Positions 36,594 through 48,130 of a stretch of 64,000 bases of DNA are shown here, in pieces; the stretch's first letter is position 1, and each line of letters opens with the position of its first letter. Source of the DNA: Nicotiana tabacum (taxonomy: Eukaryota; Streptophyta; Magnoliopsida; Solanales; Solanaceae); contig NC_134096.1 of NCBI RefSeq assembly GCF_000715075.1, forward strand, positions 66,655,026-66,719,025, in the 5' to 3' direction. The notes below the pieces were generated by a model. The model worked only from the letters and a program-made list of their open reading frames with translations, did not search any database and had not been told where the DNA came from. Both the position numbers and the translations under genes were made by a program.

Positions 36594-38699
36594 TGTCACA
36601 CATATTTTTTCCCGCAACCCTTATTACGAGGTTAAGTTAGAAATTTTTTCCAATTAAAGTGACAATTTAAAAAGGAATTATTTATTATGTAGAGCCGCCA
36701 CTTGGAATTGAGTTTTGGTGTTCCAAATCATCTTTTATATGAATCCCTCATCAAATGGAAGGTTTGACTCCTAATTTATGGTCTACGAAAATAGAAGACT
36801 GAGTAAGGAATTCTGTTGACCGAGGGGAAGGTGTGAGGCACCCCTCGAGTCCCATAGTTCTAGCACAGTCGCTTTTGTTGACTTATGTCCGGCTTAAATC
36901 AATTCTTGGCTATTCTTGTATTTTTATTGATTATGGTTTGCCTATTACCACTTAACTAATTATTTTATTAATTGTTTTGATCTAGATGCGATATGCACAC
37001 AAGGTATTTATTTGAAATTGAATGTTAAACTAAGATACGGAATGTACACGTGGTTATAACGTAATTATTTTAAATTTAAAGATATCGAGACACGAAATGC
37101 TCACATGATTCTTTTATTATTTAAGCATATCAATCCAAGGTTCGGGTATGTACACATAGGCTAATATTTAAAGTGCGTCTAAAACTTTTCTAGCATATTC
37201 ATGATTTATTTATTTCCTAAGTTTGAGATTATTTTGAGGCCATGATTAATAGATATATGGTTATGGAAGGAATATGAAATATTTTTGTTAATTTATTTAC
37301 AAGGTTGATTATACCACTAAGTTATAAAACAAAAATAAAATTGTGACTAACTTGTTCCTAGCGAATTTGGCAGATTAAAAGAGAATGGAGACAATATAAT
37401 AAAAGCAACTCTAATCTCAGTCATATCCAAACAATGTTTCATATCTATTTATCAATAAAGCTAATAGGCCTCTTAATAACGAGCAAAGTTCCATCACAAC
37501 ACAAAAATGAGATACGATAACAAACACCTAGATACATAGAAAATGGCTAATAACAGGTAGATCAATAACACAAAATGAGATATAATAAAGTGAGATAGAA
37601 GTGAACTTTTTTTTTGGGTGACTTTTATTTCCTTAAATTGTCTTCAAAGGCTACAGTCTAATGAAACAAGTGGATCTAAATACACATAAATAACAAAATT
37701 TTAAAAAATTCGTCTTGACTTTGCGCTACACTAAACTGGACAGTGTGCTGAACTCAATTCACCCAACTTTTATATAGGTTTACCAAATGGCCATTCCTCC
37801 TAAAATTATTTACTAAAATCTCGACTTAGGCCGTAGGGATTTAGAACCTCATAAACAAGCTTAAAAATATTATCATTTTTATCTTGAACAAAATTAACCA
37901 AGTCGAACTTACTTAATAAGAATATATCTATACAGTGAGATTATTCATTTAAGACTAAGATGAGTTGAAATATATAGTAAAGAACAACCTAACAAAGTAT
38001 AATTACCTCAACCAAACACAAAGTTGATAGACATGATGTACTGCACTTGATCACGAATTTGGTAATGTCTAAGACTTAAACTGCTAAAAACAAAACTAAC
38101 GAACCTAACAAATGAGATAAGAATTGCAAAATTAAGATCTTTAAATAATTCACAAAATATGACTAAAGGAAGACTACAACTCCCACTATATTGATTCATA
38201 TGAGAAAACCCAGAAAGTAACTTAGAAAATTTTGGTGTTTTATTTTTAATGTAAAAATAAGATTTTAAATAAAGTTTAACAAACTTTATCACTTTAACGT
38301 TCTTTTACTTCATTTTTGATTTTTTTTGTCTTTTATTTTAAAAGCTAATTATATTATGAAGATAAGAAGAATAACCAATATTTCTTACAATATAAGAAAA
38401 TTAAATATTTACATGTACTTTAAATGATACTAAGAAAGATTATATAGCTTGCTTATTAAAATACTAATTAAAAGAAAGCAAATATTTTTTGTAAAATTTC
38501 TTTTTCTCTTTATAAATAAAAATAAAATTTGTACTATAAGTATGTGAATATTTTTGTAGTTTTTTTTAATTAAATATTTTTTAATAAAACTTATTTAGAG
38601 TAAGATAAAAGTTTAAAATATTAAAATTAGACCTAAAAAAAAATATTTATACTAAAATAGTATAGAATTTGGGTGTGGTAAAAAAATTAGTTGTTCACA
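36594..38699 (-). repeat. Element C 3' LTR (left, 2106 bp)
   Basis: It matches 46008-46143 joined to 48703-51439. It lacks about 670 bp present in the right LTR at about 50311-50977. AT-rich; the frame at 38008-38292 recurs in the right LTR (50092) and is not a gene. Confidence 0.92.
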
Positions 38700-39486
38700 G
38701 CATGCCCCTCTTTGCTTGGAAACATAAAGAGTTTTCAGGCAAAGAAAATGAACAAGGTGACTAATTTTTGACCTCACTATTATTTTACAAGGAAAAGAAG
38801 ATAAAAGAAAGAGATGTGACCGAGCCTTGGTTTTAGGCAGCGTACATATCCCGGGTTATAAGGGAATGAGGTCATGTGTAGTTCAAGTGAAAGAAGAGTG
38901 ATGGAGAATGCTTAGAGGGAGAGTCGAGTGAAGTTCCGTCGAGGTTCCGATCCGCGATTCCTACTATTACATCAAAATAAAAAGAAGATTACATACTCTT
39001 GAAATCTAAGAGTTATAAAATTCCTATCTTAATGCCATTTGAAGTCTTGTCTTGATTCTTGACTTGCTTCCCCCATTGACTTTAGACTGAAACTTGATCC
39101 TCTTGATGCAACAGACTATGAAATATTCTCACAGCTTGTTCCTTGATCAAATGATAAGATGATAGATCTTGAGACTCTATGTCTCCGCTTGCATGCATTA
39201 TGTCAAAGTTGGTTGCGACTGGTATTTAAGATAAAAAATTTCACTTTCTCTGGCGAGAGCTTGTATCTTATTTTTGCACATCCAATCTGTACTTTGCAGA
39301 AAAGCCTGCAAGCCATCAGAAACAAACAAAATGAACAAAACATTTCTGCACCAGTTTGCAGTCGAAATTTTTTGTGAGTTATTGAAAATACAATAAACTA
39401 TCTTTCTATTGCAAAATAAAGAATTGAAAAAGAAATGAGATTTTTTTATTTTTTATATTTTTTATATTTTAAAATATTTTATAATA
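38700..39486 (-). other. Element C subterminal non-coding region
   Basis: It starts gcatgcccctctttgcttgg, the same conserved block as in A and D beside the polypurine tract. No gene is seen. Confidence 0.7.
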
Positions 39487-41420
39487 GGGAATGTCGTACC
39501 CTATGTTAACAAGAAGGAAGGCAACCAGGGGATATAGTACCCTATGTTGACAATAAGATGAGGCTCGTGGTAGTCTAGGATGCTACTAAGGAATGTCATA
39601 CCCTATGTTTGCAACAAGAAATGTAACCAGGGGATGTAATACCCTACGTTGTCAATAAGATGAGGCTCGAGGCACTCTGGGGTGCTACTAGGTAATGTCG
39701 AACCCTATGTTTGCAAAAAGAAATGCAACCAGGGGATGTAGTACCCTGTGTTGGCAATAAGGTGATGCTCTTGGCACTCTGGGATGCTACTAGGGAATGT
39801 AGTACCCTATGTTTGTAATAAGAAATGCAACCAGGGGATGTAGTACCCTATGTTGGAAATAAGATGAGGCTCCTGGCACTTTGGGATGCTACTAGAGAAT
39901 GTCGTACCCTATGTTTGCAACAAGAAATGCAACTAGGGGATATAGTACCCTGTGTTGGCAATAAGGTGAGGCTCTTGGCACTCTGGGATGCTACTAGGGA
40001 ATGTCGTACCCTATGTTTGCAACAAAAAATGCAACCAGGGGATGTAGTACCCTGTGTTGGCAATAAGGTGAGGCTCTTAGCACTCTGGGATGCTACTAAG
40101 GAATGTCGTACCCTATGTTTGCAATAAGAAATGCAATCAGGGGATATAGTACCATGTGTTAGCAATAAGGTGAGGCTCTTGGCACTCTGGATGCTACTAG
40201 GGAATGTTATACCCTATGTTTACAACAAAAAATGCAAACAGGGGGTGTAGTATCCTGTGTTGGCAATAAGATGAGGCTTGTGGCACTCTAAGATGCTACT
40301 AGGGAATGTCGTACCCTATTTTGGCCGAAAGTAATGCAACCAGGGGATGTAGTACCCTGTGTTGGCAATAAGGTGAGGCTCTTGGAACTCTGGGATGCTA
40401 CTAGAAAATGTCGTACCCTATGTTTGCAATAAGAAATGCAACCAAAGGATGTAGTACCCTGTGTTGGCAATAAGGTGAGGCTCTTGGCACTCTGGGATGC
40501 TACTTTGGAATGTCATAACCTATGTTTGCAACAAGAAATGCAACCAGGGGATGTAGTACCCTATGTTGGCAATAAGGTGAGGCTCTTGGCACTCTGGGAT
40601 GCTACTAGGGAATGTCGTACCCTATGTTTGCAATAAGAAATGCAACCAGGCGATGTAGTACCCTGTGTTGGCAATAAGATGAGGCTCTTGGCACTCTGGG
40701 ATGCTACTAGAGAATGCCGTACCCTATGTTTGCAACAAGAAGTGCAACCAGGGGATGTAGTATCATGTGTTGGAAATAAGGTGAGGCTCTTGGCACTCTG
40801 AAATGCTACTAGGGAATGCCGTACCCTATGTTTGCAACAAAAAATGCAACTAAGGGATGTAGTACCATGTGTTGGAAATAAGGTGAGGCTCTTGGCACTT
40901 TGGGATGCTACGATGGAATGTCGTACCCTATGTTTGCAATAAGAAATGAAAGTAGGGGATGTAGTACCCTGTGTTGGCAATAAGATGAGGCTTGTGGTAC
41001 TCTAGGATGCTACTAGGGAATGTCGTACCCTATGTTGGCAGAAAGGAATGCAGCCAGGGGATGTAGTACCCTGTGTTGGCCATAAGATGTGGCTCGTGGC
41101 ACTTTAGGATGCTACTAGGGAATGTCGTACCCTATGTTGGCAGAAAGGAATGCAGCCAGGGAATGTAGTACCCTGTGTTGGCAATAAGATGAGGCTTGTG
41201 GCACTCTAGGATGCTACTAGGGAATGTCGTACCCTATTTTGGCATAAAGTAATGCAACCAGGGGATGTAGTACCCTGTGTTGGCAATAAGGTGAGGCTCT
41301 TGGCACTCTGGGATGCTACTAGGGAATGTCATACCCTATATTAGCGATAAGAATGCAATCAAGGGATGCAGTACCCTGTGTTGGCAATAAGAATAATATC
41401 AAGGGATGTAGTACCTTAAG
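39487..41420. repeat. Element C minisatellite, about 102-bp unit
   Basis: About 19 copies of a unit with two cores: accaggggatgtagtaccct and ctagggaatgtcgtacccta, joined by gtgttggcaataaggtgagg and ctcttggcactctgggatgc. The unit length is a multiple of three, so long open frames appear on both strands. Both cores have AGGG-N9-CCCT form. Confidence 0.95.
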
Positions 41421-42880
41421 TTGAAGATATAGTATTGGTTCCCTAAAATGAAACTAAAAATAAAATGATTACATGTATAAAGAAAATGAAGGATTTGAGA
41501 ACACTTGGTGGTGTTCGTCTTTTCACGAACTGTTTCCTACAACTGTTCTGTTCCTGTTCTGAACAAAGAAAGATTCGTTAGTTTTAAAATGGAGGTCGGT
41601 TTGTGGCCTTGATTATTTCGATCTCTTGATCTCGGCTCATCTTATTTTCAATTGCAATTGATTATTTCCTGAATACCAACTGCATTTCTGACCCCGGATA
41701 ACCTTTGGCATTTCCAAACTTTGCCATGATGGTTGCCCGTGTGGGACTTAACCTTTTTCAACTTTATTTTGCGTTTGTCGGCATTTTGCTTTTGTCTTCT
41801 TCAAAGTTTTCCATTTCAAAGAATCGGTCAATCATGGCCAGTCGGGGTCGACTTGATACCCTTGCCGAGGCTGGGCGCCTTTTTGAAAGTATCAGCTTGC
41901 TTCAAACGAGAACCCTACAAATCGGTCTTGCCGTCTTTTCTTTGCCTTATTTTGTAAACAAAGTTAGACCAAAAGGGATTCAAAGAAATATAAAAAATGG
42001 AATAGAGAATGAGTTTAAAACAAGAGGGGTCCCTTTCGGGGAACAGAAAGACGGACTTATCTGGGAGTACATGCGGACTTCAATGAACATGACATGCCTT
42101 TTGGACTGGATGTCTGATTTGTATAAACTGTCCGACTCTTAGAAACTCATTACAACTTTTGACTTGAAACCAAAAACTCTTGCTCAGGATTGTGTTGATG
42201 CCATGGCTGCGTGGTTCCTCTTTTTGATTAACAGTGCCCTTTGCGGGTTTTCACATCTGATCTCTCTCATTTCTCTTCTCGCCATCGCCTTATAGTGCCC
42301 TTTGCGGGTTTTCACTTACAAGACTCTCTCATTTTTATTTTCTCTACTCAACATCGTCCTACAGTGCCCATGAGGGTTTTCACCAATATGACTCTCTCAT
42401 TTTATTTCTCTCATTTGGTTGCATCCGATCAAAATAACCGTATCCTCCAATTCTTGAACATTCTTGCCGATTGATCGGAAGGACTTGAAAGGATTTGGGT
42501 AAAAATAATTTGGATTAAATTACAACTTTGGAACCTTTCGGGCGAAACCATCGTCGAACCATTGTAACATCTCCCTCAGTTTTCAGTTTTAGGGAATGTG
42601 GATTTTTTTTTTGGTATGACTGAACCTTAGAGTGAGGCTACCTACATATCCTTTCAGAATTAGGTCGGACGTAGTTCAATTAACTTGAACTTGTTTTGAT
42701 TTTTGTTTTGTTTTTCTTCTGTTTTGTTTTCTTTTTTCTCCTTTTTTTCTATTTTTTTTTTGTTTTTTTTCTTTTCTTTTTGTTTTTCCTTTTCTTTCTC
42801 ATTACATACAAGGTTCCAAAGAGGATGGCCAAGGAAAAAGTATCCGGCTCAAAGGGTTAATAGTATTTGGATACTGAGAA
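41421..42880 (-). other. Element C spacer
   Basis: Non-coding, similar to element A 17216-18880 and to element D. Includes a T-rich tract at 42690-42800. The open stretch at 41705-42142 is not conserved as protein in A or D. Confidence 0.7.
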
Positions 42881-42929
42881 TGAAAGCCTTAGTCATCCCA
42901 ATCAGAGAGCATTAAAGCTGCGTAAAGGG

Positions 42930-43529
42930 TCAAACATAGTACCTTTTGACCGCTTTTGCATTGACAGTTGTATCGGGAATATTTCCTTCGATGTCTCCCA
43001 AATACAGTACTCCCTTTGGCAGCACTCTTGTTACAATGTATGGACCATCCAATTCGGGGCAAATTTCCCTTTAGCTTCCTCGTGATGCGGAAGAATACAC
43101 CTCAGAACGAGTTACCCTACTTCAAATTTCTTGGGCCGCACTTTCTTGTTGTAGGCACAGGCCATTCTTTGTTGGTACAACTGCCTGTGGAAAACTACAG
43201 CCAATCGCTTTTCATCAACCAAAGTGAATTGCTCCAATCGGGTCATGACCCAATCTTCATCCTCGAACTCGGTTTCAACAATGATCCGAAGAGAGGGAAT
43301 TTCAACTTCTACTGATATCACGACGTCAATGCCATAAACCAATCAAGTAAGGGTGATTTTCGTTTGGACTTGGTTTAGGCTTGTTGTCCTTACTTTGTTT
43401 ATTTTCTTACAAGCCTTATCTTTGGCACATTCTATTTCTTGATTTATTATTTCAAGGTCTGACATTGTATTAGGATCTGGGCAAGAAGTCTGCAAGCATG
43501 TCATGCTATTAAAATATGCATTAACAAAA
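42930..43529 (-). pseudogene. Element C pol stub: pre-RT segment fused to integrase C-terminal part
   Basis: The minus strand reads FVNAYFNSMTCLQTSCPDPN...NQVQTKITLT, then a stop, then in the same frame LVYGIDVVISVEVEIPSLRI, TRLEQFTLVDEKRLAVV and YNKKVRPKKFEVG. After further damage it ends with the same AVKRYYV-like terminus as A (stop near 42930). The first part normally lies before RT; the rest is the integrase C-terminal region. C keeps roughly 90 more integrase residues than A, so the right breakpoints differ. The acceptor seen in A is CAA here instead of CAG. Confidence 0.8.
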
Positions 43530-43759
43530 TTGAAAAGAGAATAAGAAAGGTGACAAGATTTATAAAAGAGAATTCATGGATGATGAAATATTAATTTCAT
43601 TTATTTGAATAATTTTTTTTTAAAAAAAATAGAAGGATCTACATCAGAAAGTAAGACAATAAAGTAAAACATCTAGATTATACCCTAAAATAATTCGGAC
43701 GCAGAAAGGACAGCAAGACCGACTACTGAGATCCCATCCGATGGAGAACTTTTCATGGC

Positions 43760-44635
43760 TTGGCGACCGTTTTAGGTTTCTTTTTTGTCGCGACAATGGC
43801 TACAATGGCTTTCAGTGCCGGATCAAGCTCTTCAACTGCCATTTTGAGGGTTCAACAGTCCTCCGTATCAGTCCCACTGCTACATAGTGGTATTCATATC
43901 TAGCATCAGCTTGGTGCGAGGGGGACTCGGGATTTGGCCGGTTCGGGGCCACTGGTTGCAGCAGACCTAGCCCGATTAGCTTTTGAAACAAACTTGATTA
44001 TGATTCACCAATTTGGGTGAAATGATTCCTTCTGAGGGGCTCTCTTGGGCGAGGATTGTATTGGGGAACATTTGGTTAGGGATTATATGGAGCTTGGTAG
44101 GGACATGCTTTTATGGGAGGTGGAGCTCGACTTTGTGTCTAATATTGTGGCTGTGTGTAAGGTTGCGTGTTCATCACCGCATAGAGAGGCAGTGCCACGG
44201 CATAAGCAGCATCTTGATGGGGAAAATAGTGTTGTGGTACCTTAGGAAGTATATATGATTGGTTGAATGACCTGCGGGTCCCTCTTGAGCTCAAAGCCAT
44301 CATGGCTCCCTCTTCCCTCCTATGTCTGTTCATCAAACCCCCGAACCATTCTAAAGGTCTGTGATGTGGCCTTAAAGGCAGCATGACTCAAGTTTTGGCC
44401 CGTTTTAAAACTATTTTCGACCATCTCCCCAATTTTGATAGCCTCGGCGAACAGATTACTTATAACGGACATCATGTTCTGGAAGTAGTCTGCCTCTTGG
44501 GCCTGTAGGAAGACCGTAACCATTTTTGCTTTATCTATTGGAGGCTTTACCCTGACGGCTTGCATGCGCCATTTGACAGCATTTACGGAGACTTTACGCT
44601 GTTTTCTTTTTCAAATTAGACAAAGAGTTCTCTTT
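43760..44635 (-). pseudogene. gag: Element C gag fragment
   Basis: The minus strand begins at NSLSNLKKKTA (near 44630) and continues to VKPPIDKAKMVTVFLQAQEA, NMMSVISN and KIGEMVENSFKTG, then the Tyr/Pro-rich part (SYILPKVPQHYFPHQDAAYA) and remnants of the zinc-knuckle segment near 43860. Compared with element A it lacks the N-terminal two thirds of the gag core and has a small deletion near the C-terminus (about 43830). Dead. Confidence 0.85.
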
Positions 44636-46007
44636 TTATATTTTTTCACTCTTTCTTCCTTTTTTTTGTTACTTTTCGCTCTTTGTTTTTCTTTGTTATT
44701 TTTGTCACTTCTTTCTTTCTTTTTCTTTCTTCTCTCTTTTTTCACTCAGTTTATTTGATGGCAATGATCGAATCCGATGGGGATTTCCTACGTACCATGA
44801 TACCGCATGAATCAGATCTTACGTAGTTCGGGAATACCGGGAACAAAGTACCTAAGCTAGCTCTATTTTTTTCTTTGGGATTTTTGAAAAATAAGACTTC
44901 TAAAAGGAGAAAGAAAATATTCTTTTGGATTTTGATTGATTTGTCTTTGAATTTTTGGAAGAAAGACTTCTAAAGAAGGAAAAAATATATTTTTGGATTT
45001 TGATTTGCAAATTTATTTTTTATTTTTTTCGAATGAAAGACTTTGGAAAAACGAAAAATATTTTTGGATTTAATGATTTTTTTTTTGAATTTTCTGAGGA
45101 AAGAATTATAAGAAGGAATTAAGGAAAGAGAAAATATTTTTGGATTTGTTTTTTGAAAATTGGGGGCCGGAACCGATGAGGTTTGCCTATGTATCTCACA
45201 TCCGGTGAGAATCAGACTCGCGTAGTCCGGTTAAAACAAATAATTTTTTTTTTTTAAATTATGATTTTACACACCAAAACCCTTCAAAATTTTATTTTTT
45301 TTTAATTTTTTTAAAAAAGGGGACTTTATGCAAACTTGGAGGAAAATTTCTCTTTCTCTCTCCTTTGTTTAATTAATCTATCCTAAAGCCAGTCAACATT
45401 TGAGTAAAGCCTACGAAATAATGTTACATATAGCACAAAAAATGAACATGTTGGTCTTAAAAATTGGTACATGTCCTAGACGGGCCCGACCCCTGTGCCG
45501 AGTCCCGCTAAGTCCAATGCACATGATGTAAATAAAGCGTAGCCTACTAGGGATATTCATTACTTGTGGCTTGTTCTTCTAAGTTTTCAAATCCTAAAGG
45601 AGATGGTATCTAGACTTGGCTTACCTGGGCGGACAACCCGAGTCGAGGAGCGTCAAGTGTCACCTGTAGTAGAATAGCACTGTCTAGCTAACGGCTCTCC
45701 CACCTAAACATGTGTGACTAAATCCTTCACCAGAAGCTAGTAGGCTAACTGACTTTATCTCAAGATAGAAATTTTGTGATGCTGGTAGGCAAACACAACA
45801 TAACTACCTATCAGAAGACTCAGAGGGGTGCGAGAGAGGATACAGTTTATATCACAGTTCAAATAAATGTTAAAGCGACAAATAAGCGACAAATAGCACA
45901 TTAGGCTTCCAAACACTATAATATCCAAAACATGATAAAAGCCAAACAAGAATCAATATAAAAAGCTCTAATTCTTATTAGTAGTTCCCCAGCGGAGTCG
46001 CCAAAGT
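44636..46007 (-). other. Element C 5' leader with primer-binding site
   Basis: T-rich stretches (44590-44750) and the same ccggaaccgatgaggtttgc hairpin block (about 45167) and cctacgtacc...cttacgtag block (about 44788) as in element A. The primer-binding site, minus-strand TGGCGACTCCGCTGGGG, is at 46003-45987, four bases from the LTR. Confidence 0.8.
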
Positions 46008-46514
46008 TGTCACAGCTCTATTTTCCCGCAACCCTTATTACGAGGTTGAGTTAGAAGAGTTTTTTCAATTAAAGTGACAATTTAAAAAGGGATTATTTAT
46101 TATTTAGAGTCGCTATTTGGAATTGAGTTTTGGTGTTCTAAGTTGTAACGACCCGATCGGTCGTTTTGAGTATTATAATCCCGTTTCCTCATTTACTGCT
46201 CAAATTGTAAATTATAGTTGTTATTTGGCTTGCCGGGGTAATTGGTTTGGGTCCGGTGAGGTTTTGAAATGATTTGGAGCACTTAGTTCCAAGTTTTACA
46301 ATTTAAGTTGAAAAGGTTGACCAGATGTTGACTTATGTGTAACGACCCCGGAGAAATATTTTCTAAGGAAATTAAGGTTTTGTGGCGTCGAGGTAGATCA
46401 ATTAGTACAAAGGTTGTAGAAATTTCTCGCGGCGAGCTTGTGAGCCACGGCTCGGACTTTTTGGGTTGAACAATGCACCGAAAAATAAAGAAAAATTTTT
46501 ATCAGAAAAACGCG

Positions 46515-46790
46515 TTTCTGCGGTCTATTATGCGACCGCATAATTACTCTGCGGGCCGCATAATGGCCGCAGAAGTGAGGCAGAAGAGGGCTAGTTTGGA
46601 TGAAATCTATGGTCGACTATGCGACCGCATAACTGTTTTGCGGTCACTATGCGACCGCAGAACAGGTATGCGGGCCGCATAGTGACCGCATACACAGGCA
46701 GATGTTTGCCAATTTTGGACACCGATTATGCGACCGATATGCAGTCCGCATAACCGTTATGCGGTCGCATATGCGACCGCATAACCTATT
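46515..46790. repeat. Cluster of GCGGTCGCAT / ATGCGACCGC motifs with a perfect 30-bp palindrome
   Basis: Many direct and inverted copies of (T)ATGCGACCGCATAA-like words in about 275 bp of the solo LTR. At 46756-46785 two arms of GTTATGCGGTCGCAT meet head to head as a perfect palindrome. CpG-rich, unlike the AT-rich surroundings. Confidence 0.85.
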
Positions 46791-47846
46791 CCGAAGCTTT
46801 ATTTTTCTGATTTTATAAACCCGACCCATTCTTATAAAATACTATTGGGGGTCATTTTGAAGGGTTTCATCTGATATTTTAGAGAGAGGTGAGAGTATTT
46901 TAGAGAGAGAAAGTGAAGACTTAGTCCTTTATCCATCAATTTCTTGTTCAAGGTTTGAAGATTTCACAAGGATCTTGCTAGGGCTTCATAGAGGTAAGAA
47001 TTTCTTTCCTCAATTTTTCAATTTTGGGTTGGAGTAAAGATGGGTGATTAATAGTATGATTCTTGGGTATAAGAGTATTATATATACATACCAATAAGGT
47101 TGTGAAAAGATTTTTAATTTCAAATGGGTAAAGATTGGGTTGAAAATGATAAAAATCTTCATAGACTTTAATTGAAGATTTGAGGTTCAAGTTGATGTCG
47201 GATTTTGATAAAATTTGTATAGTTGGACTCGTGGTTGGATGAGCGTTCATATTCTGTAACTTTTGTCAGATTCCGAGATGTGGGCCCCACGGGTGATTTT
47301 GAGTTAATTTCGGAATTTTCGTTAAAATGTTGATTTCGTTAATTAGATGAGTCTATTATTGTCGCATTTATGTTATGTAATTTCTTTAGGCTATATTTGG
47401 GCCATTCGGAGCCGGATATTCGTGGGAAAGGTATTGTGCCGATTGATTGAGCTTGGTTCGAGGTAAGTGGCTTGCCTAACTTTGCGTGAGGGAAACTTCC
47501 TTAAGATTTGGAACTATTATGCTATGTGAGTGCCGTGTACGTGATGTGACGAGTACGTACACGGGCTAGTTGTGAAAAAACCCGATTTTCTTGCCGAGAA
47601 GAAACATGTTTTCCTGTTATTTTGAGTTATACCATTTTAATGAATACTAATCTATTTTCATTCTTAATTGAGTTATTCCAATATGTGTAGCTATCATGTT
47701 TAGTCTAATACAGTATGTCTACGTGTCTTAATTATTTATGTGAATTATGTGCAGCATGCTCAGTGAATTTCCTGCTTCTTCCCTGACTGGTACTCAGTCT
47801 AAATTGTAAGAATTTTGTGATGTAGTTGTCTTTCTATCACTCGCGC

Positions 47847-48130
47847 TGCATATTTACTTTAGGACTACGGAACGGTATTTCGGAAGATTTTCCTGCATAT
47901 TTACTTTGGGACTACGGAACGGTATTCCGGGAGATTTCCCTGTATATTTACTTTGGGACCACAGAACGGTATTTCGGGAGATTCCTCTACACATTTACTT
48001 TGGGACTACGGAACGGTATTCCGGGAGATTCCCCTGCACATTTACTTTGGGACTACGGAACGGTATTCTAGGAGATTCCCCTGCTCATTTACGTTTAGGA
48101 CTACGATACGGTATCTCGGGAGATCCCCTG
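47847..48130. repeat. Six copies of a 47-bp repeat in the solo LTR
   Basis: The unit is catatttactttgggactac followed by ggaacggtattccgggagat and tcccctg. Copies start near 47847, 47894, 47941, 47988, 48035 and 48082, the last ones more diverged. Confidence 0.9.

Noticed and set aside
39825..40980. Open frames on both strands in the 102-bp array of element C
   Set aside because: Same cause: the unit is 34 codons. Overlapping frames on both strands and unit-by-unit decay argue against a protein.
41705..42142. 145-codon frame in element C spacer
   Set aside because: The homologous spacers in A (17464-17649) and D (62089-62343) give different, shorter frames; it is non-coding.
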